A stretch of 64,000 nt of DNA from NCBI GenBank assembly GCA_958298945.1, contig OY282608.1, positions 81,826,806-81,890,805 of the forward strand, written 5' to 3'. A model generated the notes under the pieces. It worked only from the letters and a program-made list of their open reading frames with translations. It was not told the DNA's origin and searched no databases. Numbering within the stretch: position 1 is the stretch's first letter; every line of letters begins with the position of its first letter. Shown here piece by piece: positions 46,231 through 62,058 of this stretch. Origin of the DNA: Atherix ibis (Eukaryota > Arthropoda > Insecta > Diptera > Athericidae). A program made the translations under genes and the position numbers.

Positions 46231-49200
46231 AACCATCAAACAAACAAACGAACAAACGAACAAACCAACAAACAAACAAACCAACAAACCAACAAACCAA
46301 CAAACCAACAAGCCAACAAACCAACAAATCAACCAACCAACAAGCCAACAAACCAAAAAACCAATAAACCAATAAACCAACATATCAACAACCAACAAAC
46401 CAACAAACCAACAAGCCAACAAGCCAACAAGCCAACAAGCCAACAAGCCAAGCAGCCAACAAGTCAACAAACCAACAAGCCAACAAACCAACAAACCAAC
46501 AAACCAACAAGCCAACAAACCAGCAAGCCAACAAACCAACAAACCAACAAACGAACAAACCAACAAACCAATAAACCAACAAACCAATAAACCGGCAAGC
46601 CACAAACCAACAAACCAACGAACCAACAAGCCAAAAAGTCAACAAGCCAACAAACCAACAAACCAACAAACCAACAAACCAACAAACCAACAAGCCAACA
46701 AGCCAACAAACCAACAAACCAACAAACCAACAAACCAACAAACGAACAAACCAACAAACCAACAAACCAACAAACCAACAAACCAACAAGCCAACAAACC
46801 AACAAACCAACAAACGAACAAACCAACAAATCAATAAACCAACAAACCAATAAACCGACAAGCCAACAAACCAACAAACCAACAAACAGACAAGCCAACT
46901 AGCCAACAAACCAACAAACCAACAAACCAACAAGCCAAAAAGCCAACAAACCAACAAACCAACAAAACAACAAACCAACAAACCAACAAACCAACAAGCC
47001 AACAAACGAACAAACCAACAAACAAACAAAACAACAAACCAACAAACCAACAAACCAACAAACCAATTAACCAACAAACCAACAAACCAACAAACAAACA
47101 AACCAACAAACCAACAAACCAACAAATAAACAAACCAACAAGCCAACAAACCAAAAACCCAACAAACGAACAAACCAACAAACCAACAAACCAACAAACC
47201 AACAAACCAACAAACCAACAAGCAACAAACCAACAAACCAACAAACGAATAACCAAACAAACCAACAAACAAATAAACCAACAAACTAACAAACCAACAA
47301 ACCAACAAGCCAACAAACCAACAAACCAACAAACGAACAAACCAACAAACCAACAAACCAACAAACCAACAAGCCAACAAACCAACAAACAAACAAACGA
47401 GCAAACGAACAAACCAATAAACGAACAAACCAACAAACCAACAAACCAACAAACTAACAAGCCAACAAACCAACAAATCAACCAACCAACAAGCCAACAA
47501 ACGAACAAACCAACAAACCAACAAACCAACAAACCAACAAACCAACAAACCAACAAGCTAACAAACCAACAAACCAACAAACCAAAAGACCAACAAACCA
47601 ACAAACCAACAAACCAACAAGCCAACAAACCAAAAACCAATAAACCAACAAACCAACATACCAACAAACCAACAACCCAACAAACCAACAGGCCAACAAA
47701 CCAACAAGCCAACAAGCCAACAAGCCAAAAAAACAACAAACCAACAAGCCAACAAGCCAACAAACCAACAAACCAACAAACTAACAAACCAACAAGCTAA
47801 CAAACCAACAAGCCAACAAACCAACAAACCAACAAACCAACAAACGACCAAACCAATAAACCAATAAACCAACAAGCCAACAAACCAAATAACTAGCAAA
47901 CCAACAAGCCAACAAGCCAACAAGCCAACAAACCAACAAACCAACAAATCAACAAACCAACAAACCAACAAACGAACAACCCAACAAACCAACAAAGCAA
48001 CAAGCCAACAAACCAACAAACCAACATACCAACAAACCAACAAACGAACTAACCAACAAATCAACAAACCAACAAACCAACAAACAAACTAACCAACAAA
48101 CCAAGACACCAACAAGCCAACAAGCCAACAAACCAACAAGCCAACAAACCAACAAACGAACAAACCAACAAACCCACAAGCCAACAAAAGAACAAACCAA
48201 CACACAAACAAACCAACAAACAAACAAACCAACAAACCAACAAACCAACAAGCCAACAAACCAACAAACTAACAAGCCAACAAACCAACAAGCCAACAAA
48301 CCAACAAACCAACAAGCCAACAAGCCAACAAACCAAAAAACCAACAAACCAATAAACCAACAAACCAACAAACCAACAAACCAACAAACCAACAAACCAA
48401 CAAACCAACAAACCAACAAACCAACAAACCAACAAACCAACAAACCAACAAGCCAACAAGCCAACAAACCAACAAACCAACAAACCAACAACCCAACAAA
48501 CGAACAAACCAATAAACCAACAAACCAACAAACAAATAAGCCAACAAACCAACAAACCAACAAACGAACAAACCAACAAATCAATAAACCAACAAACCAA
48601 TAAACCGACAAGCCAACAAACCAACAAACCAACAAACGAACAAACCAACAAACCAATAAACCAACAAACCAACAAACCGGCAAGCCAACAAACCAACAAA
48701 TTAACAAACCAACAAGCCAACAAGCCAACAAGCCAACAAACCAAAAAACCAATAAACCAACAAACCAACAAACCAACAAACCAACAAGCCAAAAAGCCAA
48801 CAAACCAACAAGCCAACAAACGAACAAACCAACAAACCCACAAGCCAACAAAAGAACAAACCAACACACAAACAAACCAACAAACGAACAAACCAACAAA
48901 GCAACAAACCAATAAGCCAACAAACCAACAAACTAACAAGCCAACAAACCACCAAGCCAACAAACCAACAAACCAACAAGCCAACAAGCCAACAAACCAA
49001 CAAACCAACAAGCCAATAAACGAACAAATCAACAAACCAACAAAACAACAAACTAACAAACCAACAAACCAACAAACCAACAAACCAACAAACCAACAAA
49101 CCAACAAACCTACAAACAAACAAACCAACAAGCCAACAAAGCAACAAGCCAACAAACCAATACCCCAACAAACCAATAAATCAACAAACCAACAAACCAA

Positions 49201-51490
49201 CAAACCAACAAGCCAACAAGCAACAAACCAACAAACCAACAAGCGAATAAACGAACAAACCAACAAACAAATAAACCAACAAACCAACAAACCAACAAAC
49301 CAACAAGGCAACAAACCAACAAACCAGCAAACGAACAAACCAACAAACCAACAAACCAACAAACCAACAAACCAACAAACAAACAAACGAACAAACGAAC
49401 AAACCAACAAACAAACAAACCAACAAACCAACAAACCAACAAACCAACAAGCCAACAAACCAACAAATCAACCAACCAACAAGCCAACAAACCAAAAAAC
49501 CAATAAACCAATAAACCAACATACCAACAACCAACAAACCAACAAACCAACAAGCCAACAAGCCAACAAGCCAACAAGCCAACAAGCCAACAAGCCAACC
49601 AGCCAACAAGTCAACAAACCAACAAGCCAACAAACCAACAAACCAACAAACCAACAAGCCAACAAACCAGCAAGCCAACAAACCAAAAAACCAACAAACG
49701 AACAAACCAACAAACCAATAAACCAACAAACCAATAAACCGGCAAGCCACAAACCAACAAACCAACGAACCAACAAGCCAACAAGTCAACAAGCCAACAA
49801 ACCAACAAACCAACAAACCAACAAACCAACAAACCAACAAGCCAACAAGCCAACAAACCAACAAACCAACAAACCAACAAACCAACAAACGAACAAACCA
49901 ACAAACCAACAAACCAACAAACCAACAAACCAACAAGCCAACAAACCAACAAACCAACAAACGAACAAACCAACAAATCAATAAACCAACAAACCAATAA
50001 ACCGACAAGCCAACAAACCAACAAACCAACAAACAGACAAGCCAACTAGCCAACAAACCAACAAACCAACAAACCAACAAGCCAAAAAGCCAACAAACCA
50101 ACAAACCAACAAAACAACAAACCAACAAACCAACAAACCAACAAGCCAACAAACGAACAAACCAACAAACAAACAAAACAACAAACCAACAAACCAACAA
50201 ACCAACAAACCAATTAACCAACAAACCAACAAACCAACAAACAAACAAACCAACAAACCAACAAACCAACAAATAAACAAACCAACAAGCCAACAAACCA
50301 AAAACCCAACAAACGAACAAACCAACAAACCAACAAACCAACAAACCAACAAACCAACAAACCAACAAACCAACAAGCAACAAACCAACAAACCAACAAA
50401 CGAATAACCAAACAAACCAACAAACAAATAAACCAACAAACTAACAAACCAACAAACCAACAAGCCAACAAACCAACAAACCAACAAACGAACAAACCAA
50501 CAAACCAACAAACCAACAAACCAACAAGCCAACAAACCAACAAACAAACAAACGAGCAAACGAACAAACCAATAAACGAACAAACCAACAAACCAACAAA
50601 CCAACAAACCAACAAGCCAACAAACCAACAAATCAACCAACCAACAAGCCAACAAACGAACAAACCAACAAACCAACAAACCAACAAACCAACAAACCAA
50701 CAAACCAACAAGCTAACAAACCAACAAACCAACAAACCAAAAGACCAACAAACCAACAAACCAACAAGCCAACAAACCAAAAACCAATAAACCAACAAAC
50801 CAACATACCAACAAACCAACAACCCAACAAACCAACAGGCCAACAAACCAACAAGCCAACAAGCCAACAAGCCAAAAAAACAACAAACCAACAAGCCAAC
50901 AAGCCAACAAACCAACAAACCAACAAACTAACAAACCAACAAGCTAACAAACCAACAAGCCAACAAACCAACAAACCAACAAACCAACAAACGACCAAAC
51001 CAATAAACCAATAAACCAACAAGCCAACAAACCAAATAACTAGCAAACCAACAAGCCAACAAGCCAACAAGCCAACAAACCAACAAACCAACAAATCAAC
51101 AAACCAACAAACCAACAAACGAACAACCCAACAAACCAACAAAGCAACAAGCCAACAAACCAACAAACCAACATACCAACAAACCAACAAACGAACTAAC
51201 CAACAAATCAACAAACCAACAAACCAACAAACAAACTAACCAACAAACCAAGACAACAACAAGCCAACAAGCCAACAAACCAACAAGCCAACAAACCAAC
51301 AAACGAACAAACCAACAAACCCACAAGCCAACAAAAGAACAAACCAACACACAAACAAACCAACAAACAAACAAACCAACAAACCAACAAACCAACAAGC
51401 CAACAAACCAACAAACTAACAAGCCAACAAACCAACAACCCAACAAACCAACAAACCAACAAGCCAACAAGCCAACAAACCAAAAAACCA
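45200..51490. repeat. 3.14-kb tandem pair (about 45,200-48,344 and 48,345-51,490)
   Basis: AAATTAAC at 45,559 recurs at 48,698 and AAAAGAAC at 45,711 recurs at 48,850 (offset 3,139). GCCACAAACC at 46,599 recurs at 49,746, and AAAAGAAC at 48,186 recurs at 51,333 (3,147). The switch from 3,139 to 3,147 is a one-octamer gain in the second copy. The pair overlaps the 2.5 kb pair to its left by about 1 kb, so the duplications are nested. Confidence 0.85.
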
Positions 51491-54400
51491 ACAAACCAAC
51501 AAACCAACAAACCAACAAACCAACAAACCAACAAACCAACAAACCAACAAACCAACAACCAACAAGCCAACAAACCAACAAAACAAACAAGCCAACAAGC
51601 CGACAAACCAACAAACCAACAAACCAACACACCAACAAACCAACAAACCAACAAACCAACAAACCAACAAACCAACAAACCAACAAACCAACAAACGAAC
51701 AAACCAACAAACCAACAAACCAACAAACCAACAAACCAACGAGCCAACAAACGAACAAACCAACAAACCAACAAAACGACAAACCAACAAGCGAACAAAC
51801 CAACAAACCAACAAATTAACAAACCAACAACCTAACAAACCAACAAGCCAACAAACCAACAAACCAACAAGCCAACAAATAAACAAACCAACAAACAAAC
51901 AAACCAACAAACCAACAAACCAACAAGCCAATAAACCAACAAACAAACAAACGAACAAACGAACAAACGAACAAACCAACAAACGAACAAACCAACAAAC
52001 CAACAAACCAACAAACTAACAAGCCAACAAACCAACAAATCAACAAACCAACAAACAAAAAAACGAACAAACCAACAAACCAACAACCCAACAAACCAAC
52101 AAACCAATAAACCAACAAGCCAACAAACCAACAAACCAACAAACCAAAAAACCAGCAAACCAACAAACCAACAAGCCAACAAACCAAAAAACTAATAAAC
52201 CAACAAACCAACAAACCAACAAGCCAACAAGCCAACAAGCCAACAAACCAACAAATCAACAAACCAACAAACCAACAAACCAACAAACCAACAAACCAAC
52301 AAACAAATAAACCAACAAACCAACAAACCGACAAACCAACAAGCCAACAAACCAACAAACCAACAAACGAACAATCCAAAAAACCAACAAACCAGCAAGC
52401 CAATAAACCAACAAACAAACCAACGAACAAACGAACAAACGAACAAACCAACAAACGAACAAACCAAAAAACCAACAAACCAACAAACCAACAAACCAAC
52501 AAGCCAACAAACCAACAAATCAACAAACCAACAAACCAACAAACGAACAAACCAACAAACCAACAAACCAACAAATCAATAAACCAACAAGCCAACAAAT
52601 CAACAAACCAACAAACCAAAAAACCAACAAACCAACAAACAAACAAACGAACAAACGAACAAACCAACAAACAAACAAACCAACAAACCAACAATCCAAC
52701 AAACCAACAAACCAACTAGCCAACAAACCAACAAATCAACCAACCAACAAGCCAACAAACCAAAAAACCAATAAACCAATAAACCAACATACCAACAACC
52801 AACAAACCAACAAACCAACAAGCCAACAAGCCAACAAGTCAACAAACCAACAAGCCAACAAACCAACAAACCAACAAACCAACAAGCCAACAAACCAGCA
52901 AGCCAACAAACCAACAAACCAACAAACGAACAAACCAACAAACCAATAAACCAACAAACCAATAAACCGGCAAGCCACAAACCAACAAACCAACGAACCA
53001 ACAAGCCAACAAGTCAACAAGCCAACAAACCAACAAACCAACAAACCAACAAACCAACAAACCAACAAGCCAACAAACCAACAAACCAACAAACCAACAA
53101 ACCAACAAACGAACAAACCAACAAACCAACAAACCAACAAACCAACAAACCAACAAGCCAACAAACCAACAAACCAACAAACGAACAAACCAACAAATCA
53201 ATAAACCAACAAACCAATAAACCGACAAGCCAACAAACCAACAAACCAACAAACAGACAAGCCAACTAGCCAACAAACCAACAAACCAACAAAACAACAA
53301 GCCAAAAAGCCAACAAACCAACAAACCAACAAAACAACAAACCAACAAACCAACAAACCAACAAGCCAACAAACAAACAAACCAACAAACAAACAAAACA
53401 ACAAACCAACAAACCAACAAACCAACAAACCAATTAACCCACAAACCAACAAACCAACAAACAAACAAACCAACAAACCAACAAACCAACAAATAAACAA
53501 ACCAACAAGCCAACAAACCAAAAACCCAACAAACGAACAAACCAACAAACCAACAAACCAACAAACCAACAAACCAACAAACCAACAAACCAACAAGCAA
53601 CAAACCAACAAACCAACAAACGAATAACCAAACAAACCAACAAACAAATAAACCAACAAACTAACAAACCAACAAACCAACAAGCCAACAAACCAACAAA
53701 CCAACAAACGAACAAACCAACAAACCAATAAACCAACAAACCAACAAGCCAACAAACCAACAAACAAACAAACGAGCAAACGAACAAACCAATAAACGAA
53801 CAAACCAACAAACCAACAAACCAACAAACGAACAAACCAACAAACCAACAAACCAACAAACCAACAAACCAACAAACCAACAAGCTAACAAACCAACAAA
53901 CCAACAAACCAAAAGACCAACAAACCAACAAACCAACAATCCAACAAACCAAAAACCAATAAACCAACAAACCAAATTACCAACAAACCAACAACCCAAC
54001 AAACCAACAGGCCAACAAACCAACAAGCCAACAAGCCAACAAGCCAAAAAAACAACAAACCAACAAGCCAACAAGCCAACAAACCAAAAAACCAACAAAC
54101 TAACAAACCAACAAGCTAACAAACCAACAAGCCAACAAACCAACAAACCAACAAACCAACAAACGAACAAACCAATAAACCAATAAACCAACAAGCCAAC
54201 AAACCAAATAACTAGCAAACCAACAAGCCAACAAGCCAACAAGCCAACAAACCAACAAACCAACAAATCAACAAACCAACAAACCAACAAACGAACAACC
54301 CAACAAACCAACAAAGCAACAAGCCAACAAACCAACAAACCAACATACCAACAAACCAACAAATGAACTAACCAACAAATCAACAAACCAACAAACCAAC

Positions 54401-55830
54401 AAACAAACTAACCAACAAACCAACACACCAACAAGCCAACAAGCCAACAAACCAACAAGCCAACAAACCAACAAACGAACAAACCAACAAACCCATAAGC
54501 CAACAAAAGAACAAACCAACACACAAACAAACCAACAAACAAACAAACCAACAAACCAACAAACCAACAAGCCAACAAACCAACAAACTAACAAGCCAAC
54601 AAACCAACAAGCCAACAAACCAACAAACCAACAAGCCAACAAGCCAACAAACTAAAAAACCAACAAACCAACAAATCAACAAACCAACAAACCAACAAAC
54701 CAACAAACCAACAAACCAACAACCAACAAGCCAACAAACCAACAAAACAACCAAGCCAACAAGCCGACAAACCAACAAACCAACAAACCAACACACCAAC
54801 AAACCAACAAACCAACAAACCAACAAACCAACAAACCAACAAACCAACAAACCAACAAACCAACAAACGAACAAACCAACAAACCAACAAACCAACAAAC
54901 CAACAAACCAACGAGCCAACAAACGAACAAACCAACAAACCAACAAAACAACAAACCAACAAGCGAACAAACCAACAAACCAACAAATTAACAAACCAAC
55001 AACCTAACAAACCAACAAGCCAACAAACCAACAAACCAACAAGCCAACAAATAAACAAACCAACAAACGAACAAACCAACAAACCAACAAACCAACAAGC
55101 CAATAAACCAACAAACAAACAAACGAACAAACGAACAAACGAACAAACCAACAAACGAACAAACCAACAAACCAACAAACCAACAAACTAACAAGCCAAC
55201 AAACCAACAAATCAACAAACCAACAAACCAAAAAACGAACAAACCAACAAACCAACAACCCAACAAACCAACAAACCAATAAACCAACAAGCCAACAAAC
55301 CAACAAACCAACAAACCAAAAAACCAGCAAACCAACAAACCAACAAGCCAACAAACCAAAAAACTAATAAACCAACAAACCAACAAACCAACAAGCCAAC
55401 AAGCCAACAAGCCAACAAACCAACAAATCAACAAACCAACAAACCAACAAACGAACAAACCAACAAACCAACAAACCAACAAACCAACAAACAAATAAAC
55501 CAACAAACCAACAAACCAACAAACCAACAAGCCAACAAACCAACAAACCAACAAACGAACAATCCAAAAAACCAACAAACCAGCAAGCCAATAAACCAAC
55601 AAACAAACCAACGAACAAACGAACAAACGAACAAACCAACAAACGAACAAACCAAAAAACCAACAAACCAACAAACCAAAAAACCAACAAGCCAACAAAC
55701 CAACAAATCAACAAACCAACAAACCAACAAACGAACAAACCAACAAACCAACAAACCAACAAATCAATAAACCAACAAGCCAACAAATCAACAAACCAAC
55801 AAACCAAAAAACCAACAAACCAACAAACCA
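49440..55830. repeat. 3.2-kb duplication adding a third copy (about 52,720-55,830)
   Basis: The third copy relates to the second with an offset that falls from about 3,268 (ATACCAACAACC near 49,521/52,789) through 3,228 (GCCACAAACC, 49,746/52,974) and 3,220 (50,155/53,375) to 3,172 (AAAAGAAC, 51,333/54,505), then rises to 3,188 by 52,510/55,698. Every step is a multiple of 8. The third copy starts near 52,720 after an ACTAGCC junction and fades near 55,830. Confidence 0.82.
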
Positions 55831-58800
55831 ACAAGCCAACAATCCAAAAAACCAATAAACCAACATACCAACATACCAACAAACCAACAAACCAATAAAC
55901 CAACAAGCCAACAAGCCAACAAGCCAACAAGAGAACAAACCAACAAGCCAACAAACCAACAAATCAACAAACCAACAAACCAACAAACCAACAAGCTAAC
56001 AAACCAACAAAACAACAAACCAACAAACCAACAAACCAACAAACCAACAGACCAGCAAACGGACAAACCAGCAAACGAACAAACCAACAAACCAACAAAC
56101 CAAAAAGCCAACAAGCCAACAAACCAACAAATCAACACACCAACAAACCAACAAACCAACAAACCAACAAAGCAACAAATCAACAAACCAACATGCCAAC
56201 AAACCAACTAACCCAAAAACCAACAAACTAACAAACCAACAAGCCAACGAACCAACAAACCAACAAGCCAACAAGCCAACAAACCAACAAGCCAACAAAC
56301 CAACAAACAAACAAACCAACAAACCAACAAGCCGACAAACCAGCAAACCAACAAACAAACACACCAACAAACCAACAAACCAACAAACCAACAAACCAAC
56401 AAACCAACAAACGAACAAACCAACAAACGAACAAACCAACAAACGAACAAACCAACAAACCAACAAACCAACAAACCAACAAGCCAACAAACCAACAAAT
56501 CAACAAACCAACAAACCAACAAACGAACAAACCAACAAACCAACAAACCAACAAATCAAAAAACCAACAAGCCAACAAATCAACAAACCAACAAACCAAA
56601 AAACCAACAAACCAACAAACCAACAAGCCAACAAACCAAAAAACCAATAAACCAACATACCAACATACCAACAAACCAACAAACCAATAAACCAACAAGC
56701 CAACAAGCCAACAAGCCAACAAGCCAACAAGAGAACAAACCAACAAGCCAACAAACCAACAAATCAACAAACCAACAAACCAACAAACCAACAAGCTAAC
56801 AAACCAACAAAACAACAAACCAGGAAACCAACAAACCAACAAGCCAAAAAGCCAACAAACCAACAAACCAACAAACCAACAAACCAACAAACCAACAAAC
56901 CAACAAACCAACAAAACAACAAACCAGCAAACGGACAAACCAGCAAACGAACAAACCAACAAACCAACAAATCAACAAACCAACATGCCAACAAACCAAC
57001 AAACCAACAAACCAACAAACCAACAATCCAACAAGCTAACAAACCAACAAACCAACAAACCAATAAACCAACAAACCAACACATCAACAAACCAATAAAC
57101 CAACAAACCAACAAACCAACATATCAACACACCAACAAACCAACAAACCAACAAACCAACAAAGCAACAAATCAACAAACCAACATGCCAACAAACCAAC
57201 TAACCAAAAAACCAACAAACTAACAAACCAACAAGCCAACAAACCAACAAACGAACAAGCCAACAAGCCAACAAACCAACAAGCCAACAAACCAACAAAC
57301 AAACAATCCAACAAACCAACAAGCCGACAAACCAACAAACCAACAAACCAACACACCAACAAACCAACAAACCAACAAACCAACAAACCAACAAACCAAC
57401 AAACGAACAAACCAACAAACCAAAAAACCAACAAACCAACGAGCCAACAAACGAACAAACCAACAAACCAACAAAACAACAAACCAACAAGCGAACAAAC
57501 CAACGAACCAACAAGCCAACAAACCAACAAACCAACAAACAAACAAACCAACAAACGAACAAACCAACAAACCAACAAACCAACAAGCCAATAAACCAAC
57601 AAACAAACAAACGAACAAACGAACAAACGAACAAACCAACAAACGAACAAACTAACAAACCAACAAACCAACAAACCAACAAGCCAACAAACCAACAAAT
57701 CAACAAACCAACAAACCAAAAAACCAACAAGCCAACATATCAACAAACCAACAAACCAACAAACCAACAAGCCAACAAGCCAACAAGCCAACAAACCAAC
57801 AAATCAACAAACCAACAAACCAACAAACGAACAAACCAACAAACAAACAAACCAACAAACAAATAAACCAACAATCCAACAAACCAACAAACCAACTAGC
57901 CAACAAACCAACAAACCAACAAACGATCAAACCAAAAAACCAACAAACCAACAAGCCAATAAACCAACAAACAAACAAACGAACAAACGATCAAACGAAC
58001 AAACCAACAAACAAACAAACCAACAAACCAACAAACCAAAAAATCAATAAACCAACAAACCAACAAACCAACAAACCAACAAACCAACAAGCCAACAAGC
58101 CAACAAACCAACAAGCCAACAAACCAACAAACCAACAAGCCAACAAACCAACAAACCAACAAGCCAACAAACCACCAAGCCAACAAACCCACAAACCAAC
58201 AACCCAACAAGCCAACAAACCAACAAACCAACAAACCAACAATTCAACGAACCAACAAACCAACAAACCAACAAACCAACAAACCAACAAACCAACAAAC
58301 CAACAAACCAACAAACCAACAATCCAACAAGCTAACAAACCAACAAACCAACAAACCAATAAACCAACAAACCAACACATCAACAAACCAATAAACCAAC
58401 AAACCAACAAACCAAAAACCCAACAAACCAACAAACGAACAAACCAACAAACCAAAAAACCAACAAACCAACAAGCCAACAAACGAACAAACCAACAAAC
58501 CAACAAAACAACAAACAACAAACCAACAAACCAACAAACCAACAAGCCAACAAACCAACAAGCCAACAAGCCAACAAACCAACATACGAACAAACCAACA
58601 AACCCACAAACCAACAAACCAACAAACCAACAAACCAACAAACCAACAAATCAACAAACCAACAAATCAACAAACGAACATACGAACAAACCAACAAACA
58701 AATAAACCGACAAACCAACAAGCCAACAAACCAACAAACCAACAAACCAACAAACGAACAAACGAACAAACCAACAAACAAATAAACTAACAAACCAACA

Positions 58801-59067
58801 AGCCAATAAACCACCAAATCAACAAACCAACAAACCAACAAACCAACAAACTAACAAACCAACAAGCCAACAAACCAACAAACCAACAAACCAACAAACC
58901 AACGAACCAACAAAAGAACAAACCAACATGCCAACTAACCAACTTACCAAAAAACCAACAAACTAACAAACCAACAAGCCAACAAACCAAAAAACCAATA
59001 AACCAAAAAACCAACAAACCAACAAACCAACAAACCAACAAACCAACAAGCCAACAAGCCAACAAAC
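55831..59067. repeat. Transitional octamer block with an internal 0.8-kb duplication
   Basis: AAGAGAAC occurs at about 55,929 and again 800 bp later at 56,729, exactly 100 octamers apart, with matching flanks over roughly 55,780-56,040 and 56,570-56,820. CATGCC words lie at 56,192, 56,984, 57,184 and 58,927. The stretch to 56,360 belongs to the block shared with the left end of the window. The rest is octamer variants without a clear larger unit, and no gene is seen. Confidence 0.7.
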
Positions 59068-62058
59068 CAACAAGCCAACAAACCAACAAACGAACAAACC
59101 AACAACCAACAAGCCAACAAACAAACAAACCAACAAACAAACAAACCAACAAACGAACAAACCAACAAACCAACAAATCAACAAACCAACAAACTAACAA
59201 GCCAACAAGCCAACAAACCAACAAGCCAACAAACCAACAAACCAACAAACCCACAAACTAACAAGCCAACAAGCCAACAAACCAACAAGCCAACAAACCA
59301 CCAAGCCAACAAACCCACAAATTAACAACCCAACAAGCCAACGAACCAACAAACCAACAAACCAACAAACCAACAAACCAACAAACCAACAAACCAACAA
59401 ACCAAAAAACCAACAAACCAACAAACCAACAAACCAACAAACCAACAAACCAACAAACCAACAAACCAACAAACCAACAAGCCTACAAGCCAACAAACCA
59501 ACAAACCAACAAACCAATAAACCAACAAACCAACAAACAAATAAACCAACAAACTAACAAACTAACAAACCAACAAGCCAACAAACCAACAAACCAACAA
59601 AACAACACATCAACAAACCAATAAACCCACAAACCAATAAACCAACAAACCAACAAACCAACAAACCAAAAAACCAACAAACCAACAAGCCAACAAACGA
59701 ACAAACCAACAAACCAGCAAAACAACAAACCAATAAACCAAAAAAAAACCAACAAACAAACAAACCAACAAACCAACAAACCAACAAACCAACAAACAAA
59801 CAAACGAACAAACGAACAAACCAACAAACGAACAAACCAAAAACCAACAAACCAACAAACCAACAAGCCAACAAACCAACAAATCAACCAACCAACAAGC
59901 CAACAAACCAAAAAACCAATAAACCAACAAACCAACATACCAACAACCAACAAACCAACAAACCAACAAGCCAACAAGCCAACAAGCCAACAAGCCAACA
60001 AGCCAACCAGCCAACAAGTCAACAAACTAACAAGCCAACAAACCAACAAACCAACAAACCAACAAGCCAACAAACCAGCAAGCCAAAAAACCAACAAACC
60101 AACAAACGAACAAACCAACAAACCAATAAACCAACAAACCAATAAACCGGCAAGCCACAAACCAACAAACCAACAAACCAACAAGCCAACAAGTCAACAA
60201 GCCAACAAACCAACAAACCAACAAGCCAACAAGCCAACAAACCAACAAACAAACAAACCAACAAACCAACAAACGAACAAACCAACAAACCAACAAACCA
60301 ACAAACCAACAAACCAACAAGCCAACAAACCAACAAACCAACAAACGAACAAACAAACAAATCAATAAACCAACAAACCAATAAACCGACAAGCCAACAA
60401 ACCAACAAACCAACAAACAGACAAGCCAACTAGCCAACAAACCAACTAACCAAAAAACCAACAAACCAACAAGCCAACACACCAACAAGCCAACAAACCA
60501 ACAAACAAACAAACCAACAAACCAACAAGCCAAAAAGCCAACAAACCAACAAACCAACAAAACAACAAACCAACAAACCAACAAACCAACAAGCCAACAA
60601 ACGAACAAACCAACAAACAAACAAACAAACAAACCAACAAACCAACAAACCAACAAACCTACAAACCAACAAACCAACAAGCCAACAAACCAACAACCCA
60701 ACAAACGAACAAACCAACAAACCAACAAACCAACAAACCAACGAACCAACAAACCAACAAGCAACAAACCAACAAACCAACAAACGAATAACCAAACAAA
60801 CCAACAAACAAATAAACCAACGAACCAACAAACCAACAAACCAACAAGCCAACAAACCAACAAACCAACAAACGAACAAACCAACAAACCAACAAACCAA
60901 CAAGCCAACAAGCCAACAAACCAACAAATCAACCAACCAACAAACCAACAAACGAACAAACCAACAAACCAACAAACCAACAAACCAACAAGCCAACAAA
61001 CCAACAAGCCAACAAACCAACAAATCAACCAACCAACAAACCAACAAACGAACAAACCAACAAACCAACAAACCAACAAACCAACAAACCAACAAACCAA
61101 CAAACCAACAAACCAACAAACCAACAAATCAACCAACCAACTAACCAACAAACAAACAAACCAACAAACCAACAAACCACTAAGCCAACAAACCAACAAG
61201 CCTACAAGCCAACAAACCAACAAGCCTACAAGCCAACAAACCAACAAACCAACAAACCAATAAACCAACAAACCAACAAACAAATAAACCAACAAACTAA
61301 CAAACTAACAAACCAACAAGCCAACAAACCAACAAACCAACAAAACAACACATCAACAAACCAATAAACCCACAAACCAATAAACCAACAAACCAACAAA
61401 CCAACAAACCAAAAAACCAACAAACCAACAAGCCAACAAACGAACAAACCAACAAACCAGCAAAACAACAAACCAATAAACCAAAAAAAAACCAACAAAC
61501 AAACAAACCAACAAACCAACAAACCAACAAACCAACAAACAAACAAACGAACAAACGAACAAACCAACAAACGAACAAACCAACAAACCAACAAACCAAC
61601 AAACCAACAAGCCAACAAACCAACAAATCAACCAACCAACAAGCCAACAAACCAAAAAACCAATAAACCAACAAACCAACATACCAACAACCAACAAACC
61701 AACAAACCAACAAGCCAACAAGCCAACAAGCCAACAAGCCAACAAGCCAACCAGCCAACAAGTCAACAAACTAACAAGCCAACAAACCAACAAACCAACA
61801 AACCAACAAGCCAACAAACCAGCAAGCCAAAAAACCAACAAACCAACAAACGAACAAACCAACAAACCAATAAACCAACAAACCAATAAACCGGCAAGCC
61901 ACAAACCAACAAACCAACAAACCAACAAGCCAACAAGTCAACAAGCCAACAAACCAACAAACCAACAAGCCAACAAGCCAACAAACCAACAAACAAACAA
62001 ACCAACAAACCAACAAACGAACAAACCAACAAACCAACAAACCAACAAACCAACAAAC
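59068..62058. repeat. 2.99-kb HOR unit, complete copy
   Basis: This unit repeats from 62,059 onward at offset 2,991 bp. It contains a run of nine A at 59,740-59,748 inside the octamer array, a rare interruption. It also has an internal duplication: about 59,475-60,330 reappears at 61,219-62,070 (offset 1,743-1,744), including the nine-A run at 61,483-61,491. Confidence 0.85.
60917..61140. repeat. Local triplication of a 12-13-octamer block
   Basis: The word AAATCAACCAACC occurs at about 60,926, 61,022 and 61,126, spacings of 96 and 104 bp (12 and 13 octamers). The first two copies share the following ACGAAC word as well. This is a mid-scale repeat between the octamer and the kilobase units, and it recurs at the end of the window from 63,868. 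Confidence 0.7.

Larger units (their letters stand above)
193..54512. repeat. Dispersed composite word marked by AAAAGAAC (14 copies)
   Basis: AAAAGAAC, preceded by an ACCCAC/AAGCC context and followed by ACCAACAC, occurs at 193, 6,000, 8,563, 10,224, 18,981, 24,135, 37,777, 40,392, 43,227, 45,711, 48,186, 48,850, 51,333 and 54,505. Small changes distinguish copies: AAGTC at 18,975 and its duplicate, ACGAGCC at 43,218, ACCCATAAG near 54,492. The word is missing between about 24.2 and 37.7 kb and after 54.6 kb, so it separates array subfamilies. The entry span covers the first to the last copy, not a continuous element. Confidence 0.8.
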
